This document shows, one piece after another, positions 48,339 through 58,135 of a stretch of DNA of 64,000 nucleotides (position 1 is its first letter; every line of letters starts with the position of its first letter). Source of the DNA: Saprospiraceae bacterium (GTDB taxonomy: Bacteria > Bacteroidota > Bacteroidia > Chitinophagales > Saprospiraceae). Both the position numbers and the translations under genes were made by a program. The DNA lies in the NCBI GenBank assembly GCA_016708265.1, contig JADJGA010000003.1, forward strand, positions 496,001 through 560,000. The letters are read 5' to 3'. The notes beneath the pieces were generated by a model that was not told where the DNA came from, did no database searches, and worked only from the letters and a program-made list of their open reading frames with translations.

Positions 48339-51106
48339 ATGAAAAACAAACTATTTGGAGCATTTTTATTTTTTTGTTTAGCAGTATTTTCTTTCATGTT
48401 TTTTTCTTATTCGCCCAATCCCCCTAATGGCAAAACCGGTGCACCCGGAGAAGGATCCTGTACTGACTGCCATAGTGGAAACGGAGGAGAATATAATGGA
48501 AGTCTAATGATAACAGGCCTGCCATCAGTTATAGTTGATGGAGAAACATATGAATTGACTGTAACAACATCATATACGACTGGAAGTCCTGTCAAAACCG
48601 GTTTTCAAATGGTTTGTCTGAATTCTTCAAATACAAATTCCGGCAGTTTTTCAAATCCTTCAGTTAATACAGTTCTGACTCAATCAGGAGGCAGGACTTA
48701 TTTTGAACATAATCCAGCGCAGGATTTTAATGGCATCGGATCAATGTCATGGACTGTTGACTGGACAGCTCCGAATAGCCCCAATGGAATGGTGATAACA
48801 TTTTATGCAAAATCAATGATAACAAATGGCAATAGTGGTACAAGTGGTGATGATATGGTAAGTGCAACAGTTTCAGGTACCCTTCAGGTTGCAGTTGATC
48901 CTTTGGTAGTGACTGTTGCATCAAAGACTGATGTAAGCTGTTTTGGAGGAAGTGACGGTACCGCAACTTTAAATGTTACAGGAGGAGTACCACCATATAC
49001 CTTCCTTTGGTCAAATGGTGAGACAACAAATCTTGCAATGAATCTTAGTTCAGGAACAAATTCGGTTGTTGTTACAGATAATTCAGGAACACCTGCAAAT
49101 GTAAATGTCGTAATAAATCAGCCTCAGCAATTGGCTTTCACAGAGACAATCACTAATTCGAATTGTCCGAACAGTGAAGATGGCTCTATCCAGGTACAGA
49201 TCACAGGTGGCACATCACCATTTATTTATGCGTGGTCAAATGGAGCTACAACTAAGGACGTCTCTGGATTAGCTCCCGGCACTTATATATTTTCTGTCGT
49301 GGATTCGAAAGATTGTTCATTGAGTGAAAGTTTTACCGTAGGCTCTGAAAATCAGTCTCCTCAGGTATTTGTAGTGCAATCCGGTATTCTTTGTTCTGGG
49401 TCATCTGTTATTTTAAGTACCAATAATGAATTCACTTCTTATGAATGGTCAACCGGAGAAACGACCCCTCAGATAAGTGTAACCGAACCAGGTCAATACT
49501 CTGTATTGGTGACAGACCTGAATGGATGTTCCGCAACAGAATTTATCACGATTACTGAGTACTCTGCACCAGTAGCAAATATTATATTATTGCAAAATAC
49601 TTTCTGTCAGGGCACAGGAAATGCAGTCCTGAGCTCCCAAGCATCTGGTTTGACTTATAAATGGTCAACAGGTGCAACGACTAAAAATATAACAGTGACT
49701 CAACAGGGTTTCTATTACCTTACAGTAACAAACAGTGCTGATTGCGAAGCAAAAGATACATTTTTCTTTGATGTACCGGTTAACTTAGTTTCAACAACCC
49801 AAATCCTTAATGGGTTAGCTGTAATGGTGACAGTACAGCTAGAATACTTCCTTTGGCAAACGGAGGAGTAATTCCATACATGTATTCATGGCTGGATCTT
49901 TCTAACAATCAAAGTTCGAATTATAACATGGGAGATACTATATCAGGTCAATCGGCAGGCACTTATGTGTTGACAATCATTGATAATGCCGCTTGTACGA
50001 TCAAAGATACAATTTCGATAACAGAGCCATCATCCCTTGTGAGCAATCTAAGCTTTCAAAATGAAAGTGGTGCCGGTGCTTCTAATGGATCAGCTTCTGT
50101 AAATCCTGCCGGAGGCACTCCATCATATTTGGTATCCTGGAGCACAGGTGCGACAGGCAATCAGATTTCGAATCTCAGTCCAGGAACATATACGGTGACA
50201 ATAACTGATTTCAACTTATGTACTTTAACGGAATCATTTATTATTTCTCCCGGGGATTGTAATCTTGCAGCCATTTCTTCAGTTCAGGAACCATCATGTT
50301 TCGGAGGTAATGACGGGACAATAACAATAATTACTTCTAATTCCAATCCTCCTGTTACTTATAGCTGGTCAACAGGCATTTCAAGCCAATCTCCTATATT
50401 GGGAGATGTGACTGCAGGTCTATATAGTGTTACTGTCACAGATTCAAAATCCTGCGGGATTGTAATTTCCGGAATAGTAGTCGGGCAACCCAACGCATTG
50501 ATAACCAGCTTAAATGTATTTAATGAAACAAAACCTAATGCTGATGATGGTAATGCAACAGCAGTCATTTCAGGCGGTACTTCTCCGTATGAAGTTTTGT
50601 GGTCGAATGGAGAAACAGGCCCATCAATCGATAGTTTAGCACCAGGCCAATACTTTGTGGTGGTCACAGATGCTAATGATTGTTCCAGGACTGATTCTTT
50701 CGCAATCATGGAAGCTCCTCTTACAGACAATGACAACGACGGATATTTTTCAGATACAGACTGCAATGATAATGATCCCACTATCAACCCCGGAGCAACA
50801 GACATACCAAATAATGGGATTGACGAAAATTGTGACGGAAAAGATGGCACTACCTCCTCTATTGATCTGACTAAAAACAAACTTGATTTTTATCCTAATC
50901 CGACAAGTGGAATAATATATTTCGATGTTTCTAATGATAAAGAAATCCATGTGATTGTTTTTAATTCAATCGGTAAACAATTAGATATAAAACCTGTAAA
51001 AAATGCTTTGCACCTTGATAAATTTCAAAATGGAGTGTATTTTGTGAAAGTTTTTGATAATAACATGAATATTATTGATAATAAAAAGATAATTCTTAAT
51101 AAATAA
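48339..51106 (+). CDS. Large T9SS surface protein: CxxCH-Reeler-like domain, SprB repeats, MopE-type motif (one frameshift)
   Basis: About 922 residues. A signal peptide is followed at once by GAPGEGSCTDCHSGNGG, a CxxCH site able to bind heme c, and a 'choice-of-anchor V' Reeler-like domain (to about 190). Then follow several SprB repeats of about 75 residues (VSCFGGSDGTATLNVTGGVP, FLWSNGETT, LSSGTNSVVVTD; CFGGNDGTITI; APGQYFVVVTDANDCS). Near the end DNDNDGYFSDTDCNDND with NPGATDIPNNGIDENCDG is the MopE-type metal-binding motif, and LDFYPNPTSG to KKIILNK is a T9SS sorting tail. A missing T near 49815 splits it. SprB repeats are linked to gliding adhesins. The combination suggests an exported redox or metal-binding adhesin. 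Confidence 0.9.
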
Positions 51107-51112
51107 GATTTT

Positions 51113-51568
51113 ATGACTATCAATGCTAATTCACCTGATGAATATATGGCACAATTGCCGGCTGACAGACAAGATGTTATCGGTAAATTGCGAAATGTAA
51201 TTTTACAAAATATCCCTTCAGAATTTGAGGAAGTAATGAGTTACGGGATGATCGGATATGTTGTACCAAAAACGGTTTATCCTTCAGGTTACCATTGTGA
51301 TCCTAAATTACCATTACCGTTTATAAGTATTGCTTCGCAGAAAAATTTTGTTGCATTCTATCACATGGGTATTTATGCTGATGAAAATTTGTTAAAATGG
51401 TTTACAGATGAATATCCGAAACACTGCAAAAACAAACTGGATATGGGAAAAAGCTGCATCAGATTTAAAAAGATGAGCGATATTCCTTATGAGCTTCTTG
51501 GTGAATTATCAGGGAAAATGACTGCAGAAAAGTGGATTGAAATTTATGAACGGGAGATTAAAAGGTAG
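51113..51568 (+). CDS. DUF1801 domain protein
   Basis: 151 residues, cytoplasmic. The DUF1801 (YdhG-like) pattern is present: SPDEYMAQLPADRQDVIGKLR at the start, EEVMSYGMIGYVVPK, FISIASQKNFVAFYHMG, and DMGKSCIRFKKMSDIPYELL. These small proteins have a frataxin-like fold and uncertain function. It begins 6 bp after the stop of the SprB protein, but that is probably chance or simple cotranscription. The frame is intact. Confidence 0.92.
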   Translation: MTINANSPDEYMAQLPADRQDVIGKLRNVILQNIPSEFEEVMSYGMIGYVVPKTVYPSGYHCDPKLPLPFISIASQKNFVAFYHMGIYADENLLKWFTDEYPKHCKNKLDMGKSCIRFKKMSDIPYELLGELSGKMTAEKWIEIYEREIKR

Positions 51569-51790
51569 TGAAAAGTGAAAAATGAAAAATGAAGAATGAA
51601 AAATGTTTGTATTACTTTGTGACTTTCCGTGAAAAAATATAACATATTAACTCCTCAAATAGTGAAAAGTGATCCTGATATCTATCGGGAGAGATAAGTG
51701 AGATAAACAGACAACTGACAACTGATTAACTGACAACTGATTAACAGACAACTGACAACTGATTAACTGACAACAGATTAAAACTGAATA
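51565..51790. repeat. GAAAAAT and ACTGACA/ACTGATT arrays before the VOC gene
   Basis: From the DUF1801 stop, about five GAAAAAT-like heptamers (51568-51606) are followed by a CTTTGTGACTTTCCGTG interspersed-repeat piece (51614-51632), a palindrome TCCTGATATCTATCGGGA (51673-51690) and then, to 51785, about ten ACTGACA / ACTGATTA / ACAGATTA units. The final array is of the pepT-upstream family and ends about 50 bases before the next gene. Four of the window's repeat families are therefore stacked in one 220 bp gap. Confidence 0.88.
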
Positions 51791-51833
51791 AGATTATTTA
51801 ACACATTTATTTTAATATACAAAAACGGAAAAA

Positions 51834-52217
51834 ATGAGCAGAAATGTATTTAACTGGGTAGAAATATATGTTGAAGATATGCAACGGGCCCGCAAATTTT
51901 ATGAAACAGTTCTCAATGAACAATTAATGCCAATGACACCTCCTGAAGGATCCCATGACCTTGAAATGATAAGTTTTCCATTTGAGGATAATGGACAAAA
52001 CATCAGTGGAGCACTTGTAAAAACTTCATCAGTAAAACCCGGCATGGGTGGTACTCTTGTATATTTTACCTGTGATGATTGTGCTGTTGAAATATCGAGA
52101 GTTCAAGCTGCAGGTGGTCAGGTGATCAATGAAAAATTTTCGATTGCCGAACACGGATTCTGCGGGATTTGTATTGATACAGAAGGAAATATGATAGGAT
52201 TTCATTCGATGAAATAA
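51834..52217 (+). CDS. VOC family (glyoxalase/bleomycin resistance-like) protein
   Basis: 127 residues: one vicinal-oxygen-chelate domain with NWVEIYVEDMQRARKFYE at the start, FPFEDNGQNISGALVK, then TLVYFTCDDCAVEISRVQAAGG and FCGICIDTEGNMIGFHS at the end. These paired beta-alpha-beta-beta-beta units hold a metal in many members; the usual His is replaced at the first position (N-W), and E at the end is present in part (DTEGN), so metal chemistry is uncertain. Members include dioxygenases and resistance proteins. The frame is intact. Confidence 0.92.
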   Translation: MSRNVFNWVEIYVEDMQRARKFYETVLNEQLMPMTPPEGSHDLEMISFPFEDNGQNISGALVKTSSVKPGMGGTLVYFTCDDCAVEISRVQAAGGQVINEKFSIAEHGFCGICIDTEGNMIGFHSMK

Positions 52218-52240
52218 ACATTACAAATCATTTTTAGTTA

Positions 52241-52282
52241 AAAAACCAGGGCGGTAGTTCTATATTATCCTGGTTTTTTTTT
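52241..52282 (+). terminator. Terminator after the VOC gene
   Basis: AAAAACCAGG (52241-52250) is exactly complementary to CCTGGTTTTT (52269-52278), with an 18-base loop, and runs into further Ts. It closes the VOC transcript. Confidence 0.85.
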
Positions 52283-52407
52283 ATTACTAGTTGTTGTTAA
52301 TTGTTTTTATAAATTAATATGAATTTCATTGATGTAGATTATTTTTTTTAATTTTGGTAATTTATTACTTTAGCTATTTTTACTGAGTAACTATTTAACA
52401 AAAGAAT

Positions 52408-53727
52408 ATGCTATCAGGAATATTTATCAACTTGCTTCTTGCAATCATTATAGGCGGTACTATAGGCCTTGAAAGGGAAAGTATCGATCAGAGCAATAAC
52501 AATATAGGTGGTATTAGGACTTACGCCCTTATTTCATTGACCGGAGCAATATCCGGCATTTTAGCCCTCAACAACTATGTCAATTTCAGCCTTATTATCA
52601 CAACTGCTATTGTTATCATAGTAGTTATATACTATTTTATCGGTGCAACAGCTACTAAGAATTTTGGTATTTCAAGCGAATTGTCAGCAATTTTAACATA
52701 CATAATCGGATTTTTACTTGCAGTTGAAATAATTCCGCTTGAAATTACTGTTGCCATCTTCGTAATTCTGATGTTTATCCTTTCAATAAAATCTATGACC
52801 ACACAGCTTGTTGAAGGCATATCAAGGCAGGAACTCCAGTCTTTTATAAGCTATGCAATAATCACACTCGTTATTTTACCTATTTTGCCTGATACCTCAT
52901 ATAAAGTCGCGGATATTCCTGTTTTGCCGCAAATATTTACTTCACTGAACATAGATCTTGGTAAATTTGCGACTATCGATATTATAAATCCACGTAAGAT
53001 CTGGTTTGTTGTTGTTCTGATAACGGGTATCGATGTTTTTGGCTATATACTTGGCAGGTTGGTTGGTGATAAAAAAGGATTTGCCCTTACAAGTTTTATC
53101 GCAGGTTTCATTTCATCAACCTCAGCTACTCAGTCACTTGCACAGAGAAGCAAATCCACAGCATTTGTCAATCACCTTGTTGGTGCTGCAGTTCTTGCCA
53201 ATCTGGCAAGTTTTCTTCAGATATTTTTACTGGTAGGCCCGTTAAATCCACAATGGCTGCTCAGCATCATGCCTGCAATTTTGATAATGATAATGACCGC
53301 AGGGATCATCGCAATTATTTTATTAAAAAAGGAACAGCCTGAAGAAAATGAAGAAAATGTCGAACAGTCCAAACCAACTAAGATTTTTTCACTTTTGCCT
53401 GCTTTACGATTTGCAGGACTATTGGTACTTGTAAAGATAATTACAAAAACCTGCCTGATATTATTCGGAAATTCCGGATTTGTGATCAGTTCTGTTATTG
53501 CTTCCTTTGCCGGTATCGATGCCATTATGGTTAACCTTGCTGAAATGGCAGGAAAAAGCATTTCATTCCATTTCGCATTGCTCACCTTTATACTTGTCAA
53601 TGCCACAAACCTGCTCAGCAAGACAATTTATTCCTTTGTGCTGGGAAATAAAAGATTTGCCTACAGATTTATGATATCTGCTATTTTGATAGTTGCAGCA
53701 GGATCTCTATGGTTGATTTTCATTTAA
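52408..53727 (+). CDS. MgtC/SapB + DUF4010 integral membrane protein
   Basis: 439 residues with about twelve membrane helices. The N-terminal third is MgtC-like (LLLAIIIGGTIGLERESI and GGIRTYALISLTGAISGIL), the G-R/E-x-x-G-x-R-T signature. The rest is DUF4010 (SFISYAIITLVILPILPD, GYILGRLVGDKKGFALTSFI and GFISSTSATQSLAQRS). MgtC proteins modulate ATP synthase or Mg2+ physiology in Salmonella, while the MgtC-DUF4010 fusion is widespread and uncharacterised. The frame is intact and it is followed at 17 bp by the M1 peptidase gene. Confidence 0.92.
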   Translation: MLSGIFINLLLAIIIGGTIGLERESIDQSNNNIGGIRTYALISLTGAISGILALNNYVNFSLIITTAIVIIVVIYYFIGATATKNFGISSELSAILTYIIGFLLAVEIIPLEITVAIFVILMFILSIKSMTTQLVEGISRQELQSFISYAIITLVILPILPDTSYKVADIPVLPQIFTSLNIDLGKFATIDIINPRKIWFVVVLITGIDVFGYILGRLVGDKKGFALTSFIAGFISSTSATQSLAQRSKSTAFVNHLVGAAVLANLASFLQIFLLVGPLNPQWLLSIMPAILIMIMTAGIIAIILLKKEQPEENEENVEQSKPTKIFSLLPALRFAGLLVLVKIITKTCLILFGNSGFVISSVIASFAGIDAIMVNLAEMAGKSISFHFALLTFILVNATNLLSKTIYSFVLGNKRFAYRFMISAILIVAAGSLWLIFI

Positions 53728-53744
53728 TCCGATAATCTGTTTTT

Positions 53745-56147
53745 ATGTATAATGAGAATATAAAAAATTTACAGAAGACATTATTTGTGAGCATTTTATT
53801 AGTCCTGAGTATCTCTTTCCTTTTTGGACAAAGAAAAACAGTGACTTACTATGATGATCCTTCTTCAGCCTATGAAGAAAAAGTGATAGAAGTAAATCAT
53901 TTATCAGCATTTATCGAGATCGACCCATATACAAGGAGTGTAAAAGGCAAAGCTGTTTTTTCATTTACTCCTTTACGAAGTGAAATAGATTCATTAATAT
54001 TCTACATTACTGACATCACTGTTTCTGAAGCAGTATTGAATAATTCATCTGTTAAGTTTAAAAAATCAGGTGATATCCTGATAATTTATCCTGAAAATGA
54101 GCAGATCACAGATAAAACAAATAAAATAAGCCTGAAATATTCGGCTTCAAATCCAAAATATCTTTATCTCACAGGCTGGGATGATCCAAAAGGCCTGATG
54201 CGAAAAGAGATCTGGGCACACAGGCCTAATTCCTGGTTACCTTACATCACAGCCAGGATCACCGTAGATTTACATGTAACATTTGACAGCAGATACAATG
54301 TTTTTTCAAATGGCATCAGGGATTCGGTGACTATAAACAATGACTACACCAAAACATGGCATTACAGCATGCCTGCTCCCCACCCTTTTTTCTCGACTGC
54401 ATTGGTTATTGGTGATTATAAATGGAAATCATCCAGAACTAAATCGGGAATTCCCCTTGAATACTGGTATTATCCTGATCAGGAAGACCGTGTTGAAACC
54501 ACTTACAAATACACTGAAAATATGTTTGATTTTTTCGAACAAGAACTCGGATGCCCTTATCCCTGGGTTCTTTATCGTGAAGCACCGGTAGCGGATTATC
54601 TATATGGGGCAATGGAAACGACCACTTCAACCATTTTTGGAGATTATATGTTTGTCGATGACAGAGCATGGTGGATGAGAAATTATGTAAATGTCAATGC
54701 CCATGAGCTTGCTCACCAGTGGTTTGGCAATTATATAACTCATGTTCCTCACAGCGATGTCTGGCTGACAGAATCTTTTGCGACTTACTACGCAAAATTA
54801 TTTGAGAAAAACATGTACGGGGAGGATTTTTATCAGAAGGACCGGAACAATGAAATGCTGAAAGCCTATGAATTATCTGTACAGAACAGTTATCCGCTTG
54901 GATCTGGTATGGCAGGAACACAACGTATATATCAGAAAGGTTCACTTGTCCTTGATATGTTAAGGGATGTTATGGGAGATGATAATTTCAGAAAAGCAGT
55001 TACTCATTACCTAAAAAAGTTTCCTTATACCGATGCAGAATCCAAAGATTTTGAAAGAGCCATCTGGGAATCAACCGGAATGTCATTGCCATGGTTCTTT
55101 GATCAGTGGCTAAACCGGGGAGGTGAACCCGAATATACTATTTCATATAAAACAATTAGTAATAGTGTAAATATAAATATTAAGCAGACTCATAAAATTG
55201 ACTCACTGGTAAAACTGTTTAAAATGCAGGTAGTTATCGACATTTATCACACCGATGGCACCAAAAAATCATTAAAGAGATGGATAGAGGATCAAAATAC
55301 TGACATTGCTGTAGAAAACCAGGACAACAAGTCTGTTGCCTTTATCATCTTCGATCCGGGAAAACGCATTTTTAAAACAACAAAATTTGACAGAACTTAT
55401 AAAGAGCTGATTGCCCAGGCAAAATATGCTGAAAACATGATCGACAGATATGATGCACTAATGGTCCTGAGGGAAAGTAATGATAAAGACAAACTAAAGG
55501 ATATGTCAGAGATATATCATAATGAAAAATTTCACCTCAATAAATCAGAGATCATTTTTCAGCTAAAGGATACGATAAAGGCCATACAATTATTTAAAGA
55601 AGCTATAAATGACGGTGATGCACTGGTTCGGAGAGCAGTGGCAAACAATATATTGAAAGTGCCATTATCACTACAAAAGGATTACGTGCAACTGCTCAAT
55701 GATCAGGATTACTATATAGTGGAAAAATCTCTTGAAAATCTGTGCACTTCATTTCCAAAAAACACTGAGAAATATCTCAAAGCCACTTCTTCTGAGACCG
55801 GATGGAGGGGAAAAAATATCAGGATAAAATGGCTGGAAATAGCAATTAAAAATAATAAAAAGAAGCATCTGGAAGAACTTAAGGATTATTCATCGGTTTC
55901 CTATGAATTTGAAACCAGAAAAAATGCTCTGGAAGCTCTGGCCCGTTTGGATTATCTTGATAGTACAGTTGCTTTTAACCTTCTCAAAGCATACTCATAC
56001 TGGAATTTCAAACTTAGTGATCCGGCAAATAAAATTCTTACTGAATACAAGACAAAACCTGAAAAATGGAATCTGATTGATGATGCATACAAGATAGGTA
56101 AATGGAGAGTTGAAGAAAAAATCAAACTTGATAAATTATTTGAATAA
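53745..56147 (+). CDS. M1 family metallopeptidase, exported
   Basis: 800 residues. A signal (KTLFVSILLVLSISFLFGQ) precedes the peptidase N-terminal beta-domain. The exopeptidase-like motif is YGAMETTTSTIF (related to GAMEN, with T for N). The zinc site HELAHQWFGNYITHVPHSD with WLTESFATYYAKLFE gives H-E-x-x-H-x(18)-E. A helical region with HEAT-like repeats forms the last ~250 residues. There is no T9SS tail, so it is probably periplasmic. It removes N-terminal residues from peptides. The frame is intact. Confidence 0.94.
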   Translation: MYNENIKNLQKTLFVSILLVLSISFLFGQRKTVTYYDDPSSAYEEKVIEVNHLSAFIEIDPYTRSVKGKAVFSFTPLRSEIDSLIFYITDITVSEAVLNNSSVKFKKSGDILIIYPENEQITDKTNKISLKYSASNPKYLYLTGWDDPKGLMRKEIWAHRPNSWLPYITARITVDLHVTFDSRYNVFSNGIRDSVTINNDYTKTWHYSMPAPHPFFSTALVIGDYKWKSSRTKSGIPLEYWYYPDQEDRVETTYKYTENMFDFFEQELGCPYPWVLYREAPVADYLYGAMETTTSTIFGDYMFVDDRAWWMRNYVNVNAHELAHQWFGNYITHVPHSDVWLTESFATYYAKLFEKNMYGEDFYQKDRNNEMLKAYELSVQNSYPLGSGMAGTQRIYQKGSLVLDMLRDVMGDDNFRKAVTHYLKKFPYTDAESKDFERAIWESTGMSLPWFFDQWLNRGGEPEYTISYKTISNSVNINIKQTHKIDSLVKLFKMQVVIDIYHTDGTKKSLKRWIEDQNTDIAVENQDNKSVAFIIFDPGKRIFKTTKFDRTYKELIAQAKYAENMIDRYDALMVLRESNDKDKLKDMSEIYHNEKFHLNKSEIIFQLKDTIKAIQLFKEAINDGDALVRRAVANNILKVPLSLQKDYVQLLNDQDYYIVEKSLENLCTSFPKNTEKYLKATSSETGWRGKNIRIKWLEIAIKNNKKKHLEELKDYSSVSYEFETRKNALEALARLDYLDSTVAFNLLKAYSYWNFKLSDPANKILTEYKTKPEKWNLIDDAYKIGKWRVEEKIKLDKLFE

Positions 56148-56176
56148 AACCTTTTAAAAAAATTAAAAACTCAATT

Positions 56177-56635
56177 ATGATTTACAGATTAATAGTATTT
56201 TTCATCCTTAATTTTGGAGCACTCGCATTAGGTAGCATTTTCACCGGAAAAGGAGTTCCTTCTGAATGGTATCAGTCTCTGAATAAAGCACCATGGACTC
56301 CTCCTGGCTGGGTTTTCGGAGCAGCCTGGACTACAATTATGATATGCTTTTCATTTTATATGGCATATCTTTGGAAAAATGAGGAACTCAGAAAATATCT
56401 GACGGTTTTGTTTTCCATACAATTTGTTCTTAATATTATATGGAATCCCATTTTTTTTCATTATCAAAATGCTCTGTTTGGATTGATAGTGATCACAGCC
56501 CTCACATTTCTTATAGCCGTGATGTTTTACAAATATCTGCCATATCTTAAAATCAGATCAGTTCTTATTTTACCATATCTCATCTGGTTGCTTATTGCCA
56601 CTTCGCTGAATGCATATATTCTGATAAAAAACTAA
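56177..56635 (+). CDS. tspO: TspO/MBR tryptophan-rich sensory protein
   Basis: 152 residues, five membrane helices. Typical motifs are PSEWYQSLNKAPWTPPGWVFGAAW (W-x-P-P-x-x-x-F-G-x-x-W) and IIWNPIFFHYQNALFGL. TspO binds porphyrins and links to light or stress regulation. It lies 29 bp after the M1 peptidase and 10 bp before a short-chain dehydrogenase gene. TspO-dehydrogenase neighbourhoods in Bacteroidetes are often part of photo-oxidative stress clusters, but no carotenoid or photolyase gene is present here. Confidence 0.95.
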   Translation: MIYRLIVFFILNFGALALGSIFTGKGVPSEWYQSLNKAPWTPPGWVFGAAWTTIMICFSFYMAYLWKNEELRKYLTVLFSIQFVLNIIWNPIFFHYQNALFGLIVITALTFLIAVMFYKYLPYLKIRSVLILPYLIWLLIATSLNAYILIKN

Positions 56636-56645
56636 GAGAATGATC

Positions 56646-57536
56646 ATGAATACCAATATCACAGGAAAGAAAATTTTTATGACCGGTGCAACTTCAGGAC
56701 TCGGAAAAGTTGCTGCTTTACATGTTGCCGGACTTGGAGCAAATGTAACTGTACTGGCAAGAGATAAAATGAAGGCAGAAAAACTGATTACTGAATTCAA
56801 GCTTAAATTCCCTGCCGGCCAGGGAAGTATCGATTATGTTGCAGGTAATCTGAATTCATTTTCATCAGTTGTTTCAGCATGTGAAAATGCAAAGTCAATG
56901 ATGAATCAGCCTGACATAATAGTTCATAATGCAGGGATCATGAATTTTCAGCCGGTATTAACAGAAAATGGGATTGAAGAAACACTTCAGGTAAATCTTT
57001 TGTCACCAATGCTTATAAATCACATTTTGCTTCCTGCTATTGGTACAAACAGAGAATGTAAAATAGTTTTCACAGCATCAGGACTTCATCAGGGAGAGAT
57101 AAATTTTGACAATATTGAGTTCAAAGGCAATTTCAGTAGTTTCAGGGTTTACCGTCAGTCAAAATTGGGAGTTATACTTTTGGTCAGGCTTCTGGATAAA
57201 AAACTGAATACAAAAAATATCAATTTTTATTCGAATCATCCCGGTCTGGTCAGAACAGAACTTGGCAGAAATGCAGGCTGGTTTCCGAAACTGGTATTTT
57301 GGTTTATGGGAAGATCGCCTGAAAAAGGAGCAGAAACACTTATTTACCTTTTGGAAAACAATAAAAATGAACTGAGAGGTGGAGATTATTATGCTTATAA
57401 GGTTGTAAAAAAAATTACTCCGCAAAGTTACGACATGGACATTGCTGAAAAGCTTTTGAAAGTCACCGAGGATTATTTAAAACCTTATCTGAATAAAACA
57501 TCATTAATTTTTCCTGCAGATGAAAAGACTGCCTGA
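56646..57536 (+). CDS. Short-chain dehydrogenase/reductase
   Basis: 296 residues from the ATG at 56646 (MNTNITGKKIFMTGATSGLG); an in-frame ATG two codons upstream is an alternative. The NAD(P)-binding motif is TGATSGLGKVAA (T-G-x-x-x-G-x-G), then NAGIMNFQPV. The active-site pattern continues FTASGLHQGE and VYRQSKLGVILL (Y-x-x-x-K). The family resembles retinol/photosynthesis-type oxidoreductases (protochlorophyllide-reductase-like). Its 3' end overlaps the start of the next gene by 17 bases, and it lies directly after tspO, so they are likely cotranscribed. Confidence 0.92.
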   Translation: MNTNITGKKIFMTGATSGLGKVAALHVAGLGANVTVLARDKMKAEKLITEFKLKFPAGQGSIDYVAGNLNSFSSVVSACENAKSMMNQPDIIVHNAGIMNFQPVLTENGIEETLQVNLLSPMLINHILLPAIGTNRECKIVFTASGLHQGEINFDNIEFKGNFSSFRVYRQSKLGVILLVRLLDKKLNTKNINFYSNHPGLVRTELGRNAGWFPKLVFWFMGRSPEKGAETLIYLLENNKNELRGGDYYAYKVVKKITPQSYDMDIAEKLLKVTEDYLKPYLNKTSLIFPADEKTA

Positions 57537-58098
57537 TCTATTCTATAAAAAAACCAATCTTTTTATTGCTATTTTATTTACAGTTGCAATGGTTGGCTAT
57601 GCTTCTTTAGTCCTGGGTGGCAAAAGTGAATGCTTCTCTCAGCAGCTAAATGAGGGTCAAAAAGTACTGGGGTTGAAATTGGGCTATACTAATGAATATG
57701 CTGTTTCCTTTTTCAATTCACTCGATAGTGAAGGGCTGATTTGTTATAAAAATCTGATCCTGATATGGGACAATATATTCCCGATCCTGTACGGAATAAT
57801 GTATATTTTATGGATATCACTGATCTACCGAAATATTGACTTTAAATACTCCAATTTTAGATTTTTGAATATCTTCCCTCTTTTTCATATTCTGATGGAC
57901 TGGACAGAAAATTTTGCTGAATTAAATCTCGTGAATCAATTTACAGTCAACAATAGCATTAGCCTTGTTTCAGTAAAATTCAGCTCTTATGTTTCATTGA
58001 TTAAATGGTCAAGTTCATTTATAACTTATGGAATTTTGATTCCAGGATTGGCAATGATCATTTCTAAAAAATTGAAAAATAAATACCGTTTGTCTTAA
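57520..58098 (+). CDS. Integral membrane protein of unknown function
   Basis: 192 residues with about five hydrophobic helices (LFIAILFTVAMVGYASLVLG; PILYGIMYILWISLIY; FLNIFPLFHILMDWTENF; FITYGILIPGLAMII). The charged residues D and E in MDWTENFAELN lie at a helix end and may be functional. I do not recognise the family. It starts within the last codons of the short-chain dehydrogenase gene, so it is translated with tspO and the dehydrogenase and may share their role in redox or pigment chemistry. Confidence 0.6.
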   Translation: MKRLPDLFYKKTNLFIAILFTVAMVGYASLVLGGKSECFSQQLNEGQKVLGLKLGYTNEYAVSFFNSLDSEGLICYKNLILIWDNIFPILYGIMYILWISLIYRNIDFKYSNFRFLNIFPLFHILMDWTENFAELNLVNQFTVNNSISLVSVKFSSYVSLIKWSSSFITYGILIPGLAMIISKKLKNKYRLS

Positions 58099-58135
58099 AG
58101 CATAATTGAAGTAGTAATCACACAATTAATTACAG

